DNA from: Membranipora membranacea
Taxonomy: Eukaryota; Bryozoa; Gymnolaemata; Cheilostomatida; Membraniporidae
Reading direction: 5' to 3'
Assembly: GCA_914767715.1 (NCBI GenBank)
Contig: OU612074.1
Location: 24,230,062-24,290,061, forward strand
Length of the DNA stretch: 60,000 nucleotides
The position numbers and the translations under genes were made by a program. Below, piece by piece: positions 55,101 through 60,000 of this stretch. The stretch's first letter is position 1; every line of letters begins with the position of its first letter. Below the pieces are notes generated by a model. That model searched no databases and was not told the origin of the DNA. It saw nothing but the letters and a program-made list of their open reading frames with translations.

Positions 55101-55719
55101 TTAATTTGTAGCGCTAACATTAACTGTCCTGGTCTACTCACTGACTGCACTCAGGGGTGTTCATCACTGTCTCCACTCAGGGGTGTACATCACTATCTCC
55201 ACTCAGGGGTGTACATCACTGTCTACACTAAGGGGTGCACATCACTGACTCCACTCAGGGGTGTACATCACTGTCTCAACTCAGGGGTGTATATCACTGT
55301 CTCAGCTCAGGGGTGTACATCACCAACTCTACTCAGGGGTGTACATCACTGACTCCACTCAGGGGTGTACATCACTGTCTCAACTCAGGGGTGTACATCA
55401 GTGTATCTACTCAGGGGTGTACATCACTATCTCAGCTCAGGGGTGTACATCACCAACTCTACTCAGGGGTGTACATCACTGAATCCACTCATGGGGGTTT
55501 ATTGCGGACTTCAGTCAGTGGATAATTTGACTGCTCCCAGTCAGGGGTGATGACTGGTTCCATTAAGAGTGTGATTCCCTGATTATGTAATTAATATAAT
55601 ATAAAATAATAAGGTGCTAACAAACAGTAATATTTATTACTGTGCTAACTCCACTCACCACCAGCAGGGTGATCTGTCCCTGAAGCCTGGAGGTCTTCAC
55701 CCACTCCTTCTGGATCCAT
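7076..55719 (-). CDS. LRR-Roc-COR-caspase fusion protein, 21 exons
   Basis: Reading from the right, exons are 55659-55719, 53742-53964, ten LRR exons (49609, 46239, 42855, 37047, 36139, 27791, 26559, 22287, 17124, 16215; each 141 nt), 11122-13028, 10752-10823, 10364-10503, 9827-9988, 9456-9696, 8994-9152, 8633-8742, 7388-7568 and 7076-7155. All borders are GT-AG and all phases agree (4746 nt, 1581 residues). Domains: LRRs about 70-600; Roc about 636-830 with GGSMAGKTS (644-652), DFGGQ (697-701) and THRD (766-769); COR about 855-1140; Cys pairs at 1145/1148 and 1179/1181; caspase about 1272-1530 with SHGDEG (His1360) and QACAGE (Cys1403). Roco proteins are GTP-dependent dimerising switches and caspases are Asp-specific proteases, so this looks like an intracellular sensor with its own effector. 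No signal peptide or membrane segment is seen. An in-frame stop lies just upstream of the ATG. A 5' UTR exon and transcript support are untested. Confidence 0.85.
7388..7568 (-). CDS. Roco-caspase exon 20: end of the caspase small subunit
   Basis: It starts in phase 0 with IRQVVAHVGVQS and continues through SMPQSRCTFLLGDFYL, which fits the last strands of a caspase p10 (family ending like FL.KxLYF). A Pro/Arg/Glu-rich tail follows. The donor is G|GTAAGT at 7382-7387. An AT microsatellite lies just outside (7325-7350). Confidence 0.85.
7859..8619. repeat. 38-bp minisatellite, about 20 copies, in a caspase intron
   Basis: Tandem units of 38 bp containing GGTGGGGCACAACACAGGAC, spaced exactly 38 nt (for example 7874 and 7912). 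Most copies are identical; a few carry single changes, and two (near 8108 and 8374) share the same pair of changes, which suggests block duplication. The array ends about 8 nt from the donor of exon 19 (8627-8632). BamHI-like GGATCC sites occur in most units. Open frames across it (7712-7972, 8467-8703) are repeat translations, not genes. Confidence 0.95.
8633..8742 (-). CDS. Roco-caspase exon 19: start of caspase p10
   Basis: Encodes FVSPRSPDTGSPFIRTLV then FYKYAHRLHLEELAKC. This aligns with the p10 segment of caspases, in which the SWR arginine lines the S1 pocket; here it is Arg1464 in SPR, and GSPFIRTL corresponds to GSWFIQSL. Donor GTAAGT follows; acceptor TTTTCAG. Confidence 0.9.
8994..9152 (-). 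CDS. Roco-caspase exon 18: inter-subunit linker
   Basis: Follows the catalytic Cys (residue 1406 on) and encodes a hydrophilic linker rich in Asp (LLTDC, RGDN, STDGT, AHDIS), then SEFMIMQSSFD leading into p10. Asp-rich linkers between p20 and p10 are where caspases are normally cut for activation; which Asp is used cannot be read from sequence. The donor GTAGGC is non-consensus after GT. Confidence 0.8.
9153..9455 (-). other. Intron with AT-rich low complexity
   Basis: A 303-nt intron separating the catalytic exon from the linker exon. It contains an (AATAATG)-like low-complexity run at 9328-9390. No gene or transposon seen. Confidence 0.6.
9456..9696 (-). CDS. Roco-caspase exon 17: p20 catalytic exon (His and Cys)
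   Basis: Encodes a helix, then LRSFILVLTSHGDEGTV with the catalytic His at residue 1360, and PKIIIIQACAG with the nucleophile Cys at 1403; splicing adds Glu to give QACAGE. Most caspases have QACRG, QACQG or QACGG, so Ala at the fourth position is unusual but does not remove a catalytic group. Acceptor TTATAG, donor G|GTAAGT. Confidence 0.93.
9827..9988 (-). CDS. Roco-caspase exon 16: start of caspase p20
   Basis: Fifty-four codons in phase 0-0. GRALILSNSYN is the first core strand; NRPGSEHDHTNMERML carries the S1-pocket arginine position (Arg1294, as in SRxGTD of caspase-3); LGYITVGYPR is the second strand. Start of p20 about residue 1280. Confidence 0.93.
10364..10503 (-). CDS. Roco-caspase exon 15: COR-caspase connector
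   Basis: Encodes SPSSQPGADLTEEQIDDIV then an alternating hydrophobic strand region. No domain recognised; probably a linker or extra alpha/beta element ahead of the caspase. Frame fixed by phase 1 entry and phase 0 exit. Confidence 0.75.
10752..10823 (-). CDS. Roco-caspase exon 14: short connector exon
   Basis: A 72-nt exon (phase 1-1) encoding IPAESEIYRFVAALSNN and a few more residues. It was chosen because acceptor CTTACAG, donor GTATGA and both phases fit its neighbours. An alternative upstream acceptor would give an early stop. This is the least certain exon of the caspase part. Confidence 0.6.
   Translation of the reverse strand: MYQLNRRSIGLWQHFPITFKVII
11122..13028 (-). CDS. Roco-caspase exon 13: last LRRs, Roc GTPase and COR domain
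   Basis: A 1907-nt exon. It opens with LSNLQELDVGGN and LSKLSKLTTLKV (LRR end), then a linker and the Roc domain: P-loop GGSMAGKTSL (G1), VFHDFGGQVIYH (G3 with the Roc-typical GGQ), LVLTHRD (G4). COR follows, recognisable from WFPGDKDHVILQYLHEIGKV and LGNIVFHRIELLTKLVELLF, with a further winged-helix/sheet part. Near the end CSHC and CAC may bind metal, as seen in some Roco proteins (inference). Roc-COR pairs act as nucleotide-controlled dimerisation modules. The donor GTGAGC at 11116-11121 leads to the caspase exons; if it is not used the frame runs on 16 codons to a TAA at 11072. Confidence 0.92.
13029..13494 (-). other. Intron 12, right of the Roc-COR exon
   Basis: No coding sequence or repeat recognised between the acceptor of exon 13 and the TTAA element. 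Open frames here (12660-13064, 13061-13396 on +) have no support. Confidence 0.5.
13499..15531. mobile_element. TTAA-flanked non-autonomous element with 307-bp inverted ends
   Basis: The left end (13499-13805) and right end (15225-15531) are inverted copies of each other, both 307 nt with scattered mismatches. The ends read ACCATTAGGTGG inward and, inverted, ACCACTAGGTGG. Both sides are flanked by TTAA (13495-13498, 15532-15535). TTAA target duplication is the hallmark of piggyBac-type elements, though the ends start ACC rather than the usual CCC/CCT. The 1.4-kb interior has no recognisable transposase, so it is non-autonomous. It sits in the intron between LRR exon 12 and the Roc-COR exon, just left of the first duplicon. 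Confidence 0.8.
16215..16355 (-). CDS. LRR exon (exon 12, last in the array)
   Basis: 141 nt, phase 2-2, acceptor TTACAG, donor GTAAGT. Two LRRs: exposed residues S-S-V-R in the first (LEELSLSVNR) and D-R-E-D around the second strand (LDLRECD). HTFP replaces the usual HTLP. It splices to exon 13, making an Arg codon at the join. Confidence 0.92.
16443..16548 (+). mobile_element. LINE reverse-transcriptase remnant
   Basis: About 100 nt encoding, with frame breaks, a segment like DDITNWCDNHNMPA. It corresponds to the region just after the YADD box of the LINE in D3 (there STWCDEYNM). Related pieces are at 26787, 36367, 42050, 45440 and 48790. Confidence 0.6.
17124..17264 (-). CDS. LRR exon (exon 11)
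   Basis: 141 nt, phase 2-2, GT-AG. LEELYLFGNK in the first repeat and LDLRNCDLTEIPE in the second. Framework NLHTLPSRIGDLKCLKKL as in most copies. Confidence 0.92.
18722..18792. repeat. 71-bp foldback in the duplicon core
   Basis: Arms AGCCTGTCTTGAC and GTCAAGACAGGCT enclose a 45-nt spacer. Copies lie at about 23889, 29389, 38644 and 51200, with partly deleted ones near 43460 and 46840. Same arm family as the foldback at 6181. Confidence 0.65.
20258..20655. mobile_element. 398-bp DNA element with TCA target duplication, D1 only
   Basis: Inverted ends AGCTGCGTTTACACAGAGGA and TCCTCTGTGTAAACTCAGCT, flanked by TCA (20255-20257 and 20656-20658). The paralogous sites at about 24938, 34510 and 52400 read straight through (ACTCTCATGT or a close variant) with one TCA, so they are natural empty sites. 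A 3-bp duplication suggests a PIF/Harbinger-like MITE. Interior carries repeated AGTTTCC/GTTGC words and no gene. Confidence 0.85.
20724..20839. mobile_element. 116-bp foldback hairpin, copy 1 (MULE-like MITE)
   Basis: Near-perfect palindrome with about 53-nt arms (TAGTTTAAGTGCTCAAACGG at each end, inverted) around a CCACCAGTAA centre. Flanked by a 9-bp direct repeat GCGATTAGT (20715-20723, 20840-20848). A 9-bp target duplication fits Mutator-like elements. Confidence 0.85.
22287..22427 (-). CDS. LRR exon (exon 10)
   Basis: 141 nt, phase 2-2. First repeat LEELSLSVNR as in exon 12; second LDLSYCGLTEITE, with Thr in place of the usual Pro and several clustered amino-acid changes. Confidence 0.92.
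24473..24733 (+). pseudogene. Unrecognised mobile-element coding remnant
   Basis: An 86-codon open frame in D2. Its two halves occur separately elsewhere: the first half (to SSCLNT) near 40443, 43830 and 47189, and the second (from EDAVDQLSISRL) near 16663, 27330, 36590, 42265, 45645 and 48998, usually next to the RT remnants. Here they join in one frame, so this copy may keep an older arrangement. I do not recognise the product. Confidence 0.4.
25004..25119. mobile_element. 116-bp foldback hairpin, copy 2, centre inverted
   Basis: Same element and same 9-bp flank as copy 1. Its centre reads ACTACTGGTGG, the exact reverse complement of CCACCAGTAGT in copies 3 and 4. Both arms carry GCAGGTAG (inverted CTACCTGC) where copy 1 carries GCTGGTAG. 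Confidence 0.85.
26559..26699 (-). CDS. LRR exon (exon 9)
   Basis: 141 nt, phase 2-2. First repeat LEELNLCENK; second LELRNCYLTEITE. Shares the ITE variant with exon 10. Confidence 0.92.
26787..26935 (+). mobile_element. LINE reverse-transcriptase remnant
   Basis: Begins with KYGDDLTKT-like coding (the YADD box as YGDD) and continues to the NWCDNHNMP segment. Same family as 16443 and the longer remnants in D4. Confidence 0.6.
27791..27931 (-). CDS. LRR exon (exon 8)
   Basis: 141 nt, phase 2-2. First repeat LEELRLSGNK; second LDLDYCDLTEIPE. Confidence 0.92.
29974..33390 (+). mobile_element. CR1/L2-like LINE inserted in D3
   Basis: A 3.4-kb non-LTR retrotransposon. The left flank matches paralogous sites up to CCATTGGT and the right flank resumes at TATATATTTGGTTATG; uninterrupted sites exist near 19400, 39325 and 51780. 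The 3' end is a TA microsatellite after AATAAAG, as in LINEs with short-repeat tails. No clear target-site duplication. It is antisense to the host gene, in the intron between LRR exons 9 and 8 on one side and exon 7 on the other. Confidence 0.9.
30027..33248 (+). pseudogene. LINE endonuclease-reverse transcriptase ORF with one in-frame stop
   Basis: One frame of 1074 codons interrupted once, by TAA at 31248-31250. About 200 N-terminal residues are unassigned. Then an APE-type endonuclease: TNCQSL start, LTESWL, VIAGDFNH and SSDHD. After the stop comes the reverse transcriptase: DFRPISLL, FLDMSKAFDKM (motif A), NGTPQGTLLGPVF (motif B) and KYADDLT (motif C), then a thumb and C-terminus ending in the RTTRLN-type tail of CR1/L2 elements. 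Everything else is open, so the element is young. The stop falls in the short region between endonuclease and RT. Confidence 0.9.
34577..34692. mobile_element. 116-bp foldback hairpin, copy 3
   Basis: Same element and 9-bp flank. Both arms carry the derived TTCAATATC (others TTCATTATC), while the left arm has CAGG and the right arm CCAG, a mismatch within the stem. Confidence 0.85.
36139..36279 (-). CDS. LRR exon (exon 7)
   Basis: 141 nt, phase 2-2. First repeat LEGLWLYGNK (Gly in place of Glu); second LSLQNCDLTEIPE. Its last codon start is GG rather than AG, giving Gly instead of Ser at the next junction. Confidence 0.92.
36367..36472 (+). mobile_element. LINE reverse-transcriptase remnant
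   Basis: Copy of the remnant at 16443, in the same place between paired LRR exons. Confidence 0.6.
37047..37187 (-). CDS. LRR exon (exon 6)
   Basis: 141 nt, phase 2-2. First repeat LEELYLYRNE; second LELSNCDLTEIPE. Confidence 0.92.
40794..40985 (+). mobile_element. tRNA-derived SINE in a foldback, unit A
   Basis: The core has an A-box-like TGGCCCGATGG (40866-40876) and a B-box-like GGTTGGAGTCC (40907-40917), about 42 nt apart. The outer sequences ATTACACTATTAATCACACA and TGTGTGATTATTAGTGTAAT are inverted copies. Copies at about 44177 (unit B) and 47560 (unit C). Confidence 0.6.
41175..41342. repeat. 168-bp foldback, unit A
   Basis: Left TTAATGGCAAGGCTGCAATG and right CATTGCGGCCTTGCCATTAA are inverted; arms run about 80 nt to the centre. 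Copies at 44558-44725 and 47990-48156. Open frames on both strands here are shadows of the palindrome. Confidence 0.8.
41703..42140 (+). mobile_element. Decayed LINE reverse transcriptase, unit A
   Basis: In broken frames it encodes TAFLDMSKAFDRM (motif A), NGTPQGTLLGPIFGLLYIDS (motif B region), KYGDDLT (motif C as YGDD) and NWCDNH. Clearly the same clade as the LINE at 29974 but older and full of breaks. On the strand opposite to the LRR exons. Confidence 0.85.
42855..42995 (-). CDS. LRR exon (exon 5)
   Basis: 141 nt, phase 2-2. First repeat LEELLLYGNE; second LRILKLSGCDLTEIPE with DLKSL in place of DLKCL. Identical in sequence to exon 4. Confidence 0.92.
44558..44725. repeat. 168-bp foldback, unit B
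   Basis: Copy of the foldback at 41175, about 3383 nt away. Confidence 0.8.
45087..45525 (+). mobile_element. Decayed LINE reverse transcriptase, unit B
   Basis: Copy of 41703-42140 with a few substitutions (for example CCCAGCGTC for CCCAAGGTC). Confidence 0.85.
46239..46379 (-). CDS. LRR exon (exon 4)
   Basis: 141 nt, identical to exon 5 at 42855-42995, so the protein would carry two identical 47-residue modules in a row. Confidence 0.92.
47560..47800. mobile_element. Inverted pair of tRNA-like SINE ends, unit C
   Basis: On + the core has TGGCGCGATGG (A-box-like, 47680) and GATTCGAGTCC (B-box-like, 47722). On - the left part reads GGACCTGGGTTCGAGACCCA (47612-47642 region), a second B-box-like half in the opposite orientation. 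Outer ends are inverted, giving a head-to-head palindrome. Confidence 0.65.
47990..48156. repeat. Foldback, unit C
   Basis: Third copy of the 168-bp foldback, with a few differences. Confidence 0.8.
48440..48880 (+). mobile_element. Decayed LINE reverse transcriptase, unit C
   Basis: As in A and B, but retains FWLLYIDS where A and B have FGLLYIDS, so it is closer to the functional sequence. Confidence 0.85.
49609..49749 (-). CDS. LRR exon (exon 3, first in the array)
   Basis: 141 nt, phase 2-2. First repeat LEELCLYGNK; second LDLRNCDLTEIPE. Joined to exon 2 through an Asn codon. Confidence 0.92.
52467..52582. mobile_element. 116-bp foldback hairpin, copy 4
   Basis: Same hairpin; left flank mutated (GGGATTGGT) and right flank intact (GCGATTAGT). 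Centre CCACCAGTAGT. Confidence 0.85.
52606..53741 (-). other. Intron 2, unique part
   Basis: Beyond D4 I see no LRR exon, gene or repeat I can name. A 91-codon frame (52604-52879, -) lacks any family feature. A TCATTTC/AGG-type motif recurs near 53120 and 53400 (ATAATGGGGGCACAACTCTGA-like and ATATTGGGAGCACAACTCGA), a weak internal duplication. Confidence 0.45.
53742..53964 (-). CDS. Roco-caspase exon 2: N-terminal region and first LRR
   Basis: 223 nt, phase 1 to 2. Encodes YRIWYRDDSQPDIGKIPDRP, an amphipathic segment, and IAPHLKQLRIEGINDVDQLE, an LRR that leads into the array. Acceptor TTACAG, donor GTGAGT. Together with exon 1 it makes an N-terminus of about 70 residues with no recognised domain. 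Confidence 0.85.
54448..54794. mobile_element. hAT-type MITE, 347 bp
   Basis: Inverted ends CAGGGGTGCTCAAACT and AGTTTGAGCACCCCTG, flanked by a perfect 8-bp duplication GTCTAGAT (54440-54447, 54795-54802). CAGGG-type ends and 8-bp duplications define hAT elements. No transposase. In intron 1 of the Roco-caspase gene. Confidence 0.95.
55149..55494. repeat. 26-bp minisatellite, about 13 copies
   Basis: Units of 26 bp containing ACTCAGGGGTGTACATCACT, with variation in the last six bases, in intron 1. The unit is not a multiple of 3; overlapping open frames (55235-55550) are repeat translations. Confidence 0.92.
55659..55719 (-). CDS. Roco-caspase exon 1: start codon
   Basis: ATG at 55719 opens MDPEGVGEDLQASGTDHPAG, then donor GTGAGT. 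It was chosen because the phase (1) matches exon 2 and an in-frame TAG lies a few codons upstream on the genomic sequence. The exon may extend upstream as 5' UTR. Confidence 0.75.
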
Positions 55720-57277
55720 GATCTTCTTACAGCACTAAATAGGCATTATGTGTATGTATCCTCTGGTTACTCAGTGAACTAAAATATAACATCAATACAA
55801 AGGCATTTAGAACATCATTAGTTTAAACCTTATTGTTAATGACTGTTAGATTTGGATTCAGTCTGACGTTTAACCATTATAACCCACTTACAGATATAAC
55901 AGTGGCTGTATGACTGTATTAGGTGTTGCAAGGTTTAGTAAGATCTCACAGTAATACAAGAGACGCAAAACTTATCTTTAACTATAAAAGTGTAGGAATG
56001 CTTCATGAGGCCTGTCTTACACACTAAGGGTCTACAGAGCACCGGGCTATCCGCTGATGTAGGGCCTGCATGAGTCATTGACAAAGTTCTGAAATGTACA
56101 TAACTTTATAAGGTTGAGGGTGTATTGATGTCCAGCAAGCATTCATTTGGTTTTGTGAAATGAATCTGGGTCTACGGATTGGGCCTTTAGACTGCACACA
56201 CAGACTTATGACTGTCTCACAACATCTCAAAACTGCCTAACATCAAGTCTTAAGAGTCTTTAAGTACCCGTTGTACTCGTGGGCATATCTCAACTCTGGG
56301 GTCCATCTTTCGCTCTGAAACCTGTAGTGTATGTGTTGTGAGACCCCTTAGGTTGGTTTATGTCCATCGCATTGGATTGAGAACCTTAACATATATTTGT
56401 AGGCACAATGGGCTGCTCAGTTCATTAAAAGTATTTTGGCTTCAAGTTGCTGTAGAGCTATCTTCTCATTTTCATACAATGTCATACTTAATATGAATTA
56501 GAAGTTATCCCACTTTGCCTAATTTATCATATCCCGTCCTTGTATCCAGGTAAACATACAAGCTTAAATGAGAGAATTCTTTACAGAGGAAGAATCTAGG
56601 GTCAAAATTGAATGTCTCCAAATATCAGAAATTATACCAGCATACAAGTTCTCCCTGTATACAGGTTTTATTTCAAACTCCAAGCACCAAGCAGATTGTG
56701 TCAATCTGGTTAAATAACTCTCCGTAAACCCTTATACTTGCAAGATAGCAAGAGAATAGGTAGCGATAGATATTTGATTTACTATTTCCAATCCAAATTC
56801 AATACTACGGGTTCTAATTTTTGCTGGATGGGGTGGAAGTTTTTGAGTGGGGGGATTAAATGAGGTTGCGTAATTCATCTACTGGTACTTGTGTCAACCG
56901 ACCTTGCCCAGTGATATGAATTAAATTTAAGCCAGGGATACCCATCAAACAATTATGAAATATTTCAATCCTAAGAAATACACAAGAAGGCCTGACACTA
57001 TCACATTTTAAACAAGGATTGATTGAGGAAACAATGTCAATTAAAAATTATTGAAGATTATTAGGGTTGTTTCAAACATAAATTACTGTCTTTCAAGTAA
57101 AATTTTTAAGAATAAATTGGGCAGTGCTTCTGATTTGTGCGAAAATAAATGTCACGTTAAAATCCCAAATCCTTCCCTCAAAGAAGCCTTAATAGTAGTA
57201 GTAATGTTATTATGAAGGCATATGATATCAGATATAAAATACTTCTGGTTTCTAGTTACTATTTGATTATGTAATAT
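55720..57277. other. Upstream flank of the Roco-caspase gene
   Basis: Probably contains the promoter, but I see no distinct TATA/Inr arrangement I would defend, and no coding exon. No repeat family recognised. Confidence 0.4.
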
Positions 57278-58610
57278 CAGGGCTCTCAACCTGGGAGGAT
57301 TCGAAACCTGAGTTTTGATATTAGTATGTCCCATAGTGGTACTTTAAAGGTGTAAAACGCCCTGAGCATAAACAGCTGAGGGTATGTCTGAATTGGTACC
57401 GAAATATTGTCGGGTGAAATACCTGGGATTTGAAGATTATGTGCAAAGAATAGCTGGCAAAGCAAGTCAAAGAATGTAAGTTGTTAAAAAAATGTTGCAT
57501 ATAAGTACAAAGCCATTAGCTTCCATGATGTTCAAAAGTTTTGTAGTTTCCCTCTTGATGTATTGTCTGCCTGTTTTGCACACGAGCATATGTACCATAG
57601 ACAAGAAATTACTAAGAAAAGTTTTTTAATGTTGCCAAGAATTTGAGGCTTGACGTAGGCGACCTCGATATTATTGTGCTGTTCTGCTGATGAGCATCAC
57701 ATCATACAAAATTTCCTAGAGCGATGCCCTCAAATGCAAGTTCCATACATTAGTATCAAGCTCCTTTAATGACAAAGTATATGCATCCCTTTCTAGTAAA
57801 TCAATAAAAACCTAGAGCATTGCTTGTAAACATAAAATCGTAAATAATTTTAGATTTGATCCAGATGAACCAATTCATATGGACTAACCAAGGCCATCGC
57901 CACAGGTGAAAATGAATCCCAATGATGTAAAAATATGTTTGTAAAAATATTGTTTTAAAGGCTGACGAATCGAGCCGCCAGGGTAGAAAGGCATATAATT
58001 GATGAAATGTGATGCTATTGAAATCATTGCCTGGATTTATCCGGTTCACCTGCAAAATGACTTTTTTAACATTCCTAAAACTCAAATTTCTATTTAGCCA
58101 TAATAATCTATTTGCAAATCACTGGGAGAGCAATAAGAGCATAGCTTATCACAAATGAAATCAAATACCCACAACAAATACCACACATTATTCTCATGCA
58201 AAAGTTTGATGTCATCTCAGTGTGAACCGAGATGCTTTGACAGAAAGGCAAGTTGGGTGTAATGTGTTGATATTCAAATTAAAGACTAGGTTCATTCAAT
58301 CATGTCAAGTTCATTACAAGCTAAATTTTAAAAGCGTTGTCAAATACAAAATGGAATCTCACATAAATGACTTGAATAGGCAGCGCAGTGAGAGCATAGC
58401 TTATCACAACTAGAATCTAATACCTGATCATTCATTAATAATATGACATAAATTATTGTAAGGCAACATTTAGCATTGTTTATATATTATTCATCTCTGC
58501 CAACGAGCAAAATCTGAGTTTTAGCTCACATTTTAAAATCCCCTGAGAAGCCTGAGTTGAACCCAAAAATCTGAGTAACTCGGGCTAAATCTGAGTGGTT
58601 GAGAGCCCTG
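57278..58610. mobile_element. hAT-like non-autonomous element, 1333 bp
   Basis: Ends CAGGGCTCTCAACC and, inverted, GGTTGAGAGCCCTG. Flanked by the 7-bp direct repeat GTAATAT (57271-57277, 58611-58617). Near the ends AACCTGAG/CTGAGTTTTG-like words recur in both orientations. No transposase frame; the interior open frames (57801-58085, 58222-58413) are unrecognised. AGAGCATAGCTTATCACAA occurs twice (58135 and 58392). Confidence 0.75.
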
Positions 58611-58632
58611 GTAATATTGTCTGTGATATGTA

Positions 58633-58852
58633 ATAAATCAATCAAATCAATCAGGTGAAGACCAGAGAAGGCAGGGGAGGGATTTTGTTTTGCAGGAGAG
58701 GTATACACCCGAGGGTGCTGGGGGCTGGAACAATCAACAATGAAAGCTCCCCCAGTGGGACTCGAACCCACAACTCCTGCGGCACTAATCGCCTGGCAGT
58801 GAATAGCAAGCGCGCTAACCGATTGCGCCATCTCACCATCCCCAAAAAAGAA
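58633..58852 (-). mobile_element. tRNA-derived SINE
   Basis: On - it reads ATGGCGCAATCGGTTAGCGC (A box region, 58813-58831) then GGGTTCGAGTCCC (B box, 58757-58769), an internal Pol III promoter. A 3' part of about 100 nt follows and then a tail of TGATT repeats (58635-58653). It abuts the hAT-like element. Open frames over it on both strands are shadows. Confidence 0.85.
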
Positions 58853-60000
58853 TGGGTCGATGGCGCTAATTAGATAGCCCGCTATTCACTACTCGGAGTT
58901 GTGTTCTCTCATCCCACAGCACATTCCAATCCACCATTGCCACCCTATGAAACACAGGGTACGTGTTAGGGTTAATTTGAGTTAGAAGTTTTCCAAATGC
59001 AGTCACCAATAGCTCCTCGCCCATTTGCCATCAACAGCTTGAAGTCAATATAGTTAGTTGGGTATACAGATAAATCACAGTATGAAAGGTTTTTACTATC
59101 GTATCTACTGTCATGAGGATATTGCTCACTGTGTTAATGGCTGTGATGCCATACAGAGAGCAAATTGTATTGTGCTAACCTAAATTATTAGCCATCCTTT
59201 TGTAAGCCTCTATAAATAAATAAATAAGCAATCACTACTAGTATGCCTACCTGTAAATATGAGAGCACTACATAGTAAATCATTTGATTGTATGACTAAA
59301 CAGAGAGACATTGCGACAACACAAACCATCACAAACCAACACAATTATGAGATTATGTTGACTCAATCTTTCACCAAACAATAGCGTGTGCTCCTGTTTT
59401 TAAAAACAATTTTAATTAGCCACACATTTAGATATTTTATTGTGAATAGCAACACATGATAACACTCTATGAGAAGAATGCTGTGTGTACAGCCTCTGCT
59501 TACAATTGATATTGCTAGCATAATGAATTACTCTGTGTTAAACACTTTCCGGCTCCTATCTCAATTTTAACTTATTAATCCCTATGCTCAGTGCCAAGAT
59601 ATGCACATATTTTGGTAACCTTCCATTTATCATATAATCTGTAATCAAAGAGAAACCCATGCATCCCAATTGACAAGCCCTCGGCTAACAAAACCCATGA
59701 CCTCCAACGCATGCGCGCTGTGCGACTGACACTCTAACGTATGCCACCAACTCTTAAATCAATCTCATTCTTGATAGCACGCTTTCTGCATCAAACAATC
59801 GAAGCTAATAAAATATAATCTATTTTAACAATAATTTCTAAATTGAAAGATTCATACCCGTTTGTGTTGACTAATTAAGCCATCACAAAGTTACAAAGAA
59901 GATCTTTCCGAACCCACAGAGTCAGTATATTTTGGAGGCATGTGTCATGTGAGATTATAATAATAACTAGAAACGGTAATTTTTTTAATCAACAAAATAA
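58853..60000. other. Right flank, no gene seen
   Basis: AT-rich with no exon, RNA gene or repeat family I can support. Confidence 0.45.

Noticed and set aside
55235-55550. Three overlapping open frames of 61-96 codons
   Set aside because: Repeat translations of the 26-bp minisatellite.
58757-58831. A functional tRNA gene
   Set aside because: A and B boxes are present but I could not form a proper acceptor stem or normal spacing; the trailing region and TGATT tail fit a SINE.
58526-58873. Three open frames on both strands
   Set aside because: They overlap a tRNA-derived SINE; reading frames through such sequences are common artefacts.

Overview
The window is eukaryotic and almost certainly metazoan. 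It is AT-rich, has spliced genes with GT-AG introns, tRNA-derived SINEs, a CR1/L2-like LINE and several cut-and-paste MITEs, and encodes animal-type caspase, Roco and nucleoplasmin domains. An early-branching or marine invertebrate such as a sponge would fit, but the sequence does not settle the taxon.

Two protein genes can be read, tail to tail. On the + strand, the last four coding exons of a nucleoplasmin/nucleophosmin-like histone chaperone end at 5431 (poly-A signal at 5503). On the - strand, one gene of about 48.6 kb runs from a start codon at 55719 to a stop at 7076. I could build it as 21 exons whose phases all agree (4746 nt, 1581 codons plus stop). The order is a short N-terminus, leucine-rich repeats (exon 2, ten separate 141-nt exons, start of exon 13), a Roc GTPase and COR domain (exon 13, 11122-13028), then a complete caspase domain over exons 14-21 with catalytic His, Cys and both S1-pocket Arg. 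Leucine-rich-repeat sensing, a Roco switch and a caspase effector in one chain is an architecture I do not know as described.

Region by region: 1-2276 shows no supportable gene; 2277-2942 is a reverse-transcriptase remnant; 3386-5431 is the nucleoplasmin-like gene; 7076-10823 holds the caspase exons, with a 38-bp minisatellite in the intron at 7859-8619; 11122-13028 is the Roc-COR exon; 13499-15531 is a TTAA-flanked element with 307-bp inverted ends. From 15546 to about 52605 lies a set of four duplicons carrying the ten LRR exons. Later events within them are a 398-bp element (20258-20655), a 3.4-kb LINE (29974-33390) and a nearly identical 3.38-kb tandem duplication (40299-47065). Each duplicon ends in the same 116-bp foldback hairpin with a shared 9-bp target duplication. 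Exons 2 and 1 lie at 53742-53964 and 55659-55719; the intron between them holds a textbook 347-bp hAT MITE and a 26-bp minisatellite. To the right, a 1.3-kb hAT-like element and a tRNA-derived SINE occupy 57278-58852.

How it works together (inference): intronic repeats probably supplied the homology that copied LRR exons in cassettes. Every exon is exactly 141 nt with phase 2 at both ends, so gain, loss or skipping keeps the frame. Differences between copies sit mainly at exposed positions of the LRR beta strands while the framework is constant, the pattern expected of a diversifying recognition surface attached to a death-protease effector.
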